From Deltaproteobacteria bacterium (GTDB taxonomy: Bacteria; Desulfobacterota; Desulfobacteria; Desulfobacterales; ETH-SRB1): a stretch of 9,438 bases of DNA. The DNA is taken from the NCBI GenBank assembly GCA_030262795.1, contig JAJSZO010000094.1, forward strand, positions 1-9,438, given 5' to 3'. The translations under genes and the position numbers were made by a program. The notes below the pieces were generated by a model. The model was given only the letters and a program-made list of their open reading frames with translations, ran no database searches and was not told the DNA's origin. Of this stretch, positions 6,411 to 9,438 are shown one piece after another; position 1 is the stretch's first letter; the number at the start of each line of letters is the position of its first letter.

Positions 6411-7031
6411 ATGCCCCTTTTTCCTGAGGCTGTGCAACATTCTGGGATCAATTTTTTTATTGACAGCCCGTTTCGTTCCATCAATTGTAATTTACTGATT
6501 GCATTGGATGGAACACAGTATTTTTCCTCACAAAATATTTGTTGTGAAAACTGTAGCCGAAAGGAACATAGAAATGGAACTGTGACTTATTCTCATACCG
6601 TAATTACACCGGTAATTGTAGCCCCTGGCAATGACAAAGTCATAGCTTTGCAGCCGGAGTTTATTACGCCACAAGATGGTCACACAAAACAGGACTGTGA
6701 GAATGCGGCTGCTAAAAGATGGTTTATCGAATATGGCCTGCAGTATAAGGATCTTGGAGTTACCATTTTAGGCGATGATCTATACTGTCATCAACCGATA
6801 TGCGAAAATATCCTGACAGAAGGGTTGAATTTTATTTTAGTCTGCAGGCCTTATTCTCATAAAACTCTCTATGAATGGACAGCAGAATTTGAGAATATGG
6901 GAGAGATTTAAATCCTGGTTATCAAGCGCTGGACAGGAAAATATTATGAGATTGATACCTACCGGTAATCACAGGCGATTTCGTCTGATAATGTACTTAA
7001 AACCAAGGGGTATCATCTTGAGCATAACTTT
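6411..7031 (+). pseudogene. DDE transposase relic (IS4/ISNCY-like), truncated and deleted
   Basis: Similarity begins near LFPEAVQHSG and continues with NLLIALDGTQYFSSQNICC, where the D of ALDGT is the likely first catalytic aspartate. It then reads NGTVTYSHTVITPVIVAPG, PEFITPQDGHTKQDCE and VTILGDDLYCHQP, the likely second aspartate region. A TAA at 6909-6911 interrupts the frame. The same frame resumes as ILVIKRWTGKYYEIDTYR, meets a second TAA at 6966-6968, then jumps to NVLKTKGYHLEHNF, which in intact relatives stands many residues later. So there are two nonsense codons, an internal deletion, a missing N-terminus and a missing C-terminus after HNF. No terminal inverted repeats can be paired. 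The exact IS family is uncertain. Confidence 0.82.
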
Positions 7032-7043
7032 CCCATGACCGAC

Positions 7044-7325
7044 CTAACCCACAAAAAAGGCTTTCATCACAAGTGATACAACCCCTGCAAGCATGACACC
7101 CATCATCCATTTGAGTACGGCAATTTGTTTTTCGAGCCGTTTAATATCGCTCGTCACCTGCCTTTCAAATTGATTAATATCGTCTTTTGTTGCAAGTGTC
7201 GTATCCAATACCTCTGATAACACCTGCTTCTGTGCATGAGTATGTGCCTCTGCTTGTGCTTCCGTAAAACCAGCTTCTTTTAGAGTTTTGGCATAAGCCA
7301 AAGTATCAAACGTAATGCTTGACAT
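7044..7325 (-). CDS. DUF1640-type coiled-coil membrane protein
   Basis: A complete 93-residue protein. The N-terminus MSSITFDTLAYAKTLKEAGF followed by TEAQAEAHTHAQKQVLSEVL is the usual opening of DUF1640 (CCDC90/MCU-regulator-like) proteins. A coiled coil follows (about 45-70, TLATKDDINQFERQVTSDI and KRLEKQIAVL), then one C-terminal membrane helix (LKWMMGVMLAGVVSLVMKAFF). Bacterial members are small, common in anaerobe accessory DNA and of unknown function. A GAGG ribosome site precedes the ATG. The gene is intact although it is wedged between a transposase relic (13 bases away, convergent) and the heparinase-like relic. Confidence 0.83.
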   Translation of the reverse strand: MSSITFDTLAYAKTLKEAGFTEAQAEAHTHAQKQVLSEVLDTTLATKDDINQFERQVTSDIKRLEKQIAVLKWMMGVMLAGVVSLVMKAFFVG

Positions 7326-7405
7326 AGATTAACCTCATCTTCATCTTATTATCCACAAAGCACATGAGGTTTCACAAGGATTTCGCTTTATAGCCATCTG
7401 TGTTT

Positions 7406-7465
7406 TTCGTGGATTTGATTCCTATGAACGGCACGGAATCCGTTCACTACGATTCGTGGATTTGA
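7406..7465. repeat. Direct repeat TTCGTGGATTTGA with an inverted repeat between copies
   Basis: Perfect 13-base copies at 7406-7418 and 7453-7465. Between them TGAACGG (7425-7431) and CCGTTCA (7440-7446) form a 7-base inverted repeat around an 8-base loop. No T-run follows on either strand, so it is not an ordinary terminator. The block covers the last codons of the heparinase-like relic's open frame and probably replaced its true end. Confidence 0.55.
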
Positions 7466-7660
7466 AGATCACCAGCCTTGATTTTTCCGGTTTTTGCTGA
7501 TCCTGCTTCAAATAGTATCCGCTTGATGCCATGTGGATCGCTTTACATTTTTCTGGATGCCCGATATGTTTACAGCCATCCGGCCGAGTAATACTTTCAT
7601 GAACGATAATCTTATCATCCTTGAATTCAAATCTTCTCAGGGCAGATCCATCTATTCTGT

Positions 7661-7667
7661 CTTTTTT
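7661..7667 (-). other. A AAA AAG run at the frame switch of the heparinase-like relic
   Basis: In the zero frame of the relic the codons are ACA AAA AAG, so the heptamer A AAA AAG has the correct phase for -1 slippage, as at E. coli dnaX. The family-like sequence continues only in the -1 frame (GAC AGA ATA GAT). A lost A in the homopolymer of an already dead gene explains this equally well. Confidence 0.6.
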
Positions 7668-7810
7668 GTTATTAGCATTCTGACAATAAGTTTTTTAAAA
7701 AGTTTTCTGAAATAACTTGAGTAAAAAAGGGTCAGCCCAAGAATCCTCAGCAGGATAGAAGTTTCAAACTTTAAGTATGACTCATTTATAGTGTAAAAAC
7801 AAGCATCAAT

Positions 7811-7970
7811 TGTATGGTTCAGCAATTCTAATTATGGCATTTGATCACAGTGTAGGTTGGGTTGAGCAGAACGAAACCCAACAAATTTAACAAATTATTC
7901 GCATAATCGTTGGGTTTCGTACCTCAACCCAACCTACAAAATGCCAAAATTAGAATTGCTGTGTATGGTT
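7811..7970. repeat. 9-bp target-site duplication TGTATGGTT flanking the MITE-like element
   Basis: Perfect copies at 7811-7819 and 7962-7970 immediately border the inverted repeats of the element at 7820-7961. A duplication of exactly nine bases points to DDE-type transposition. Confidence 0.88.
7820..7961. mobile_element. 142-bp MITE-like palindromic element
   Basis: A non-coding element whose ends are long inverted repeats: CAGCAATTCTAATT, one mismatch, then TGGCATTT, and the complement at the other end. A second nested inverted repeat follows: TGTAGGTTGGGTTGAG (7851-7866) with CTCAACCCAACCTACA (7923-7938), and ACGAAACCCAAC (7871-7882) with GTTGGGTTTCGT (7909-7920). The left arm has about 8 extra bases (GATCACAG). 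The whole element can fold into one long hairpin with a small A+T-rich loop. It carries no gene, so it depends on a transposase elsewhere. The GTAGGTTGGGTTGAG word is, to my knowledge, a widespread bacterial palindromic repeat. The 9-bp duplication at its borders proves insertion. Confidence 0.9.
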
Positions 7971-8233
7971 GCTAAAATCTTGCATTTCATCAACCTGCTG
8001 AGTGGAAAATCTTTTACCGTTCGCAAGTGTGCCGAAAATGCCTCCGTCTTCCGTATCAAGCATAGCTGTTTCTTTATCAAAAACTTTCAGAGCGCCACCT
8101 TTTTTGTAGTTTATAATAGCATAGTACCGTTCTGTTGAATGGATATGGATTCCGGCATGATCAAAGTTTTTTGAAAATACCTCTTATATTAGCATAAAAA
8201 AATTGATAGCAAAACATTTTGATGAGAGAGACT

Positions 8234-8500
8234 TCAGCTTCTCGCAGTCAACGCCTTTTCTTGTTTTACCCTTTCGTGTAGCCAGACCTTGATCAAGGCC
8301 CCTCGGTCCACGCCTATGGCATCTCTGATGTCATCAATTTCTCTAACCAGTTCTTCCGCCATATCAAGTGTGATACGTACCTTTCTACCGTGCCGAACAA
8401 TTTTGGCCTTGGAAATGTCGATCAATTCATGGATATCCTCACCATCATCGAATCGCCGGTCAAATTCTTCCGTGCTTTTCGCTATTTTATTTTTGACCAT
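8234..8500 (-). CDS. brnA: BrnA antitoxin (ribbon-helix-helix)
   Basis: A complete 88-residue antitoxin. The N-terminal part (MVKNKIAKSTEEFDRRFDDG, then EDIHELIDISKAKIV) binds and blocks the toxin. The C-terminal part (GRKVRITLDMAEELVREIDD, RDAIGVDRGALIKVWLHERV) is a ribbon-helix-helix DNA-binding fold that represses the operon, as in the Brucella BrnT/BrnA pair. The start overlaps the 3' end of brnT by 14 bases, with a GGGAGG ribosome site inside brnT about 9 bases before the ATG. This fits the usual toxin-first order and translational coupling. Confidence 0.9.
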   Translation of the reverse strand: MVKNKIAKSTEEFDRRFDDGEDIHELIDISKAKIVRHGRKVRITLDMAEELVREIDDIRDAIGVDRGALIKVWLHERVKQEKALTARS

Positions 8501-8750
8501 AGAGATTTGCCTCCCGCTTTATGGCGCGTCTAACTGATATGATTCGCAGGGCACTCCCGCGCCGTGTGAAAATTGCCGTCCATAGTTTTTTATCAAGCTT
8601 ACCCATCAAAATACTCCTGCTTTCAAGTGGATAGGAGCTCTGGATTTCGACCCGATTGCCATCGTCCCACAAGGCCCTGGCAGTATCAAAATCAATGCCG
8701 TGTTTGGCTTGGTTACTGCGGCTTTTCTCGTTATCCCATTCAAATGTCAT
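8487..8750 (-). CDS. brnT: BrnT ribonuclease toxin
   Basis: The toxin of a type II pair, an RelE-fold ribonuclease. The family start is MTFEWDNEKSRSNQAKHGID, so I choose the ATG at 8750 (87 residues). An upstream in-frame ATG at 8765 would add MYNSA, but neither has a visible ribosome site. The KHGIDF motif and the C-terminal IISVRRAIKREANLY (the ISxRRAxxxExxxY block) are both present, so the toxin looks complete. The gene overlaps brnA, and both lie just downstream of a reverse-transcriptase fragment, typical of TA pairs carried in mobile DNA. A TATAAT six bases before this ATG would place the transcript start on the ATG itself (see promoter entry). Confidence 0.9.
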   Translation of the reverse strand: MTFEWDNEKSRSNQAKHGIDFDTARALWDDGNRVEIQSSYPLESRSILMGKLDKKLWTAIFTRRGSALRIISVRRAIKREANLYGQK

Positions 8751-8756
8751 GGCAGA

Positions 8757-8784
8757 ATTATACATATGTTACACAAAATTGCAA
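8757..8784 (-). promoter_or_regulatory. brnTA promoter with overlapping palindrome
   Basis: On the minus strand, -35 TTGCAA (8779-8784), a 16-base spacer and a perfect -10 TATAAT (8757-8762). The palindrome ACATATGT (8762-8769) abuts the -10 and could be the site where BrnA represses. The expected start of transcription coincides with the ATG at 8750, which suggests a leaderless brnT message; if translation began at 8765 the true promoter would lie further upstream. Confidence 0.55.
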
Positions 8785-8819
8785 CAGAATTTAATATAAT
8801 TTAGCATGTAATACCATCT

Positions 8820-8966
8820 AATCGCGGCTGTCTGCACAACTCGGTCCCGTATGCACGGAATCCCGAGCGGACGCAGTTTTCCATTTGTTTTCGTTATATA
8901 CGTCCTTCTCACTGGACACGGGCGGTATGTCTTACTGCGTAACTCCTCCTCTAACTTATCAAGAAA
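8820..8966 (-). pseudogene. ltrA: Group II intron reverse transcriptase fragment (LtrA-like)
   Basis: Forty-nine uninterrupted codons on the minus strand read FLDKLEEELRSKTYRPCPVR, then RTYITKTNGKLRPLGIPCIR, then DRVVQTAAI. This is the start of the reverse-transcriptase domain of group II intron proteins (the YRPxPVRRxYIxKxNGKxRPLGIPxIxDRVVQ block, RT-0 to RT-1). Before FLDK and after AAI the similarity stops abruptly. There is no YADD catalytic motif, maturase domain or intron RNA structure nearby. It is therefore a small scar of a retroelement, lying between the truncated cobF and brnT on the same strand. Confidence 0.87.
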
Positions 8967-8993
8967 GACATAAATAACGCGTTTTGAGATGTT

Positions 8994-9230
8994 TCATATC
9001 TGGACGAAAACCTTTGTCAGTTTACACTTTTTTTGAAACCATTGTAGGTTAGGTTTTTCCAGACATCTTTTTAATATTTCCTTTCTTATCTTCAGCAGAT
9101 CCTCATGTCCCTTCTGCCCCCTTTTTTCAAGAAGAAAGAACACATCTACTTTTTTCATTGTGTTTATCGCCTTGACAGTAAGATAATCAAGATTGCCGGG
9201 TCCAATTCCAATAAGATATATTTTCTTCAT
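8994..9230 (-). pseudogene. cobF: Truncated precorrin-6A synthase (CobF)
   Basis: The frame starts at an ATG preceded by GGGAG, nine bases after the TPR gene's stop. It reads MKKIYLIGIGPGNLDYLTVK, then AINTMKKVDVFFLLEKRGQK, then a DLLKIRKEILKR segment. The IGIGPGNxDxLTxxA loop is the SAM-dependent tetrapyrrole methylase signature, and VDVFFxLxKG...DLxxxRxEIxxR is characteristic of CobF, which converts precorrin-5 to precorrin-6A in cobalamin synthesis. Intact CobF has about 250 residues; here similarity ends at about residue 55, and the remaining 23 residues (LEKPNLQWF...) look unrelated. The methyltransferase cannot work. The break contains CCTAACCTACA, close to a word from the MITE-like element. 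Confidence 0.8.
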
Positions 9231-9239
9231 CTATCTCCC

Positions 9240-9438
9240 TTATAACTTGTCGACATTGACCATTATTCTTTCCACACGACGTAAGGATTTCCCTGCCTTA
9301 TCTTTTTGTTTCGGGTACTTCAGCGCTTTTGTAAATGCCTGCCGCGCCTTGCTCAAATCGTTTGAATTCCAGGCGGCATATCCTGTCATCAACCACGCCT
9401 GTCCGGGCTCAGACATCTGTTTTGCCGCTTTTTCAAAT
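9240..9438 (-). CDS. TPR-repeat protein, C-terminal end (cut by window edge)
   Basis: Sixty-five residues enter from the window edge and end at TAA 9240-9242. The sequence GQAWLMTGYAAWNSNDLSKA, then RQAFTKALKYPKQKDKAGKS, forms a tetratricopeptide helix pair with the usual W-x-x-x-G-Y-A and A-F-x-K-A-L positions, then a short basic tail. Such TPR proteins often close TonB-energising operons (exbB-exbD-tonB-TPR), which would fit the B12 theme, but only the end is visible. The 9-base gap to cobF indicates one operon. Confidence 0.8.
   Translation of the reverse strand, partial: FEKAAKQMSEPGQAWLMTGYAAWNSNDLSKARQAFTKALKYPKQKDKAGKSLRRVERIMVNVDKL

Larger units (their letters stand above)
7422..8183 (-). 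pseudogene. C-terminal relic of a heparinase II/III-like (polysaccharide-related) protein, split by a MITE-like insertion
   Basis: On the minus strand, 74 codons from 8183 read HAGIHIHSTERYYAIINYKK, GGALKVFDKETAMLDTEDGG and IFGTLANGKRFSTQQVDE, ending NHT at 7962. Skipping the 142-bp insertion and one 9-bp duplicate, the frame resumes at 7810 (IDACFYTINESYLKFE...FKKLIVRMLITKK) to a TAG at 7652-7654. In the -1 frame from 7661 it continues DRIDGSALRRFEFKDDKIIV and IHMASSGYY to a TAG at 7422-7424. The GGxLKVF...DxGxxGxLxxGK...TQ pattern, the hydrophobic 'KxLIVRxLIT' stretch and a late HMAS-YY resemble the C-terminal part of heparinase II/III-family proteins from exopolysaccharide loci. The catalytic N-terminal barrel is missing. 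That this was coding is strongly supported; the family name is from memory of the pattern. Confidence 0.75.

Noticed and set aside
7425..7446. TGAACGG/CCGTTCA inverted repeat as a terminator
   Set aside because: Seven pairs with an eight-base loop, but no T-run on either strand.
7533..7715. Plus-strand 60-codon frame MDRFTFFWMPDM...
   Set aside because: It is the antisense shadow of the heparinase-like relic, whose minus-strand reading is far more protein-like.
7820..7961. The palindromic block as a riboswitch, small RNA or CRISPR-like repeat
   Set aside because: It occurs once, is bordered by a 9-bp duplication and interrupts a reading frame, so transposition explains it.
7941..8138. Plus-strand 65-codon frame MPKLELLCMVAK...
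   Set aside because: It begins inside the MITE-like element and is then antisense to the heparinase-like relic.
8289..8794. Plus-strand frames at 8289-8537 and 8573-8794
   Set aside because: They are shadows of brnA and brnT.
1..9438. tRNA, rRNA or a CRISPR array
   Set aside because: No cloverleaf, rRNA core sequence or regularly spaced identical repeats were found by reading either strand.

Overview
The window looks like accessory DNA from an anaerobic Gram-negative bacterium, most likely a Desulfobacterota (Desulfobacterales-like) genome. The reasons are an outer-membrane TonB-dependent receptor, an AAA-ATPase/PD-(D/E)XK (DUF1703-type) protein, an Rpn-type nuclease remnant, a DUF1640 protein, BrnT/BrnA and HicB pieces, A+T-rich base composition and many short word-like intergenic repeats. 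The taxonomic call is inference from gene content.

Both ends concern vitamin B12. On the left, everything reads on the minus strand: a sigma70-type promoter, a complete cobalamin riboswitch, an intrinsic terminator acting as its switch, a full BtuB-like receptor gene, and the start of a BtuF-like periplasmic binding protein that runs off the window at base 1. Just upstream of that promoter is a decayed exbB start. On the right, also minus strand, the C-terminus of a TPR protein enters at base 9438 and is followed 9 bases later by a cobF (precorrin-6A synthase) cut off after about 55 codons. One reading is that a B12 uptake/biosynthesis locus was split or eroded by the DNA in between.

The middle (about 2.7-9.0 kb) alternates intact small modules with gene debris. 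The intact modules are a DUF5678-like/retropepsin-like protease pair with its own promoter and a TGATG junction (3571-4208), the AAA-ATPase/nuclease (4412-5956), a DUF1640-type coiled-coil membrane protein (7044-7325), and the BrnT/BrnA toxin-antitoxin pair (8234-8750). The debris is an Rpn C-terminus (2979-3179), a hicB without a start codon (3262-3483), a DDE transposase with internal stops and a deletion (6411-7031), a heparinase II/III-like C-terminal gene fragment (7422-8183), and a 49-codon piece of a group II intron reverse transcriptase (8820-8966).

The clearest event is in the heparinase-like fragment. A 142-bp palindromic MITE-like element (7820-7961) sits inside it, flanked by a perfect 9-bp duplication. 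Removing the element and one duplicate restores an open reading frame across the join. The same fossil then needs a -1 shift, which falls exactly on an A AAA AAG run. The intact pair that I find least explained by known biology is the DUF5678/aspartic-protease bicistron.
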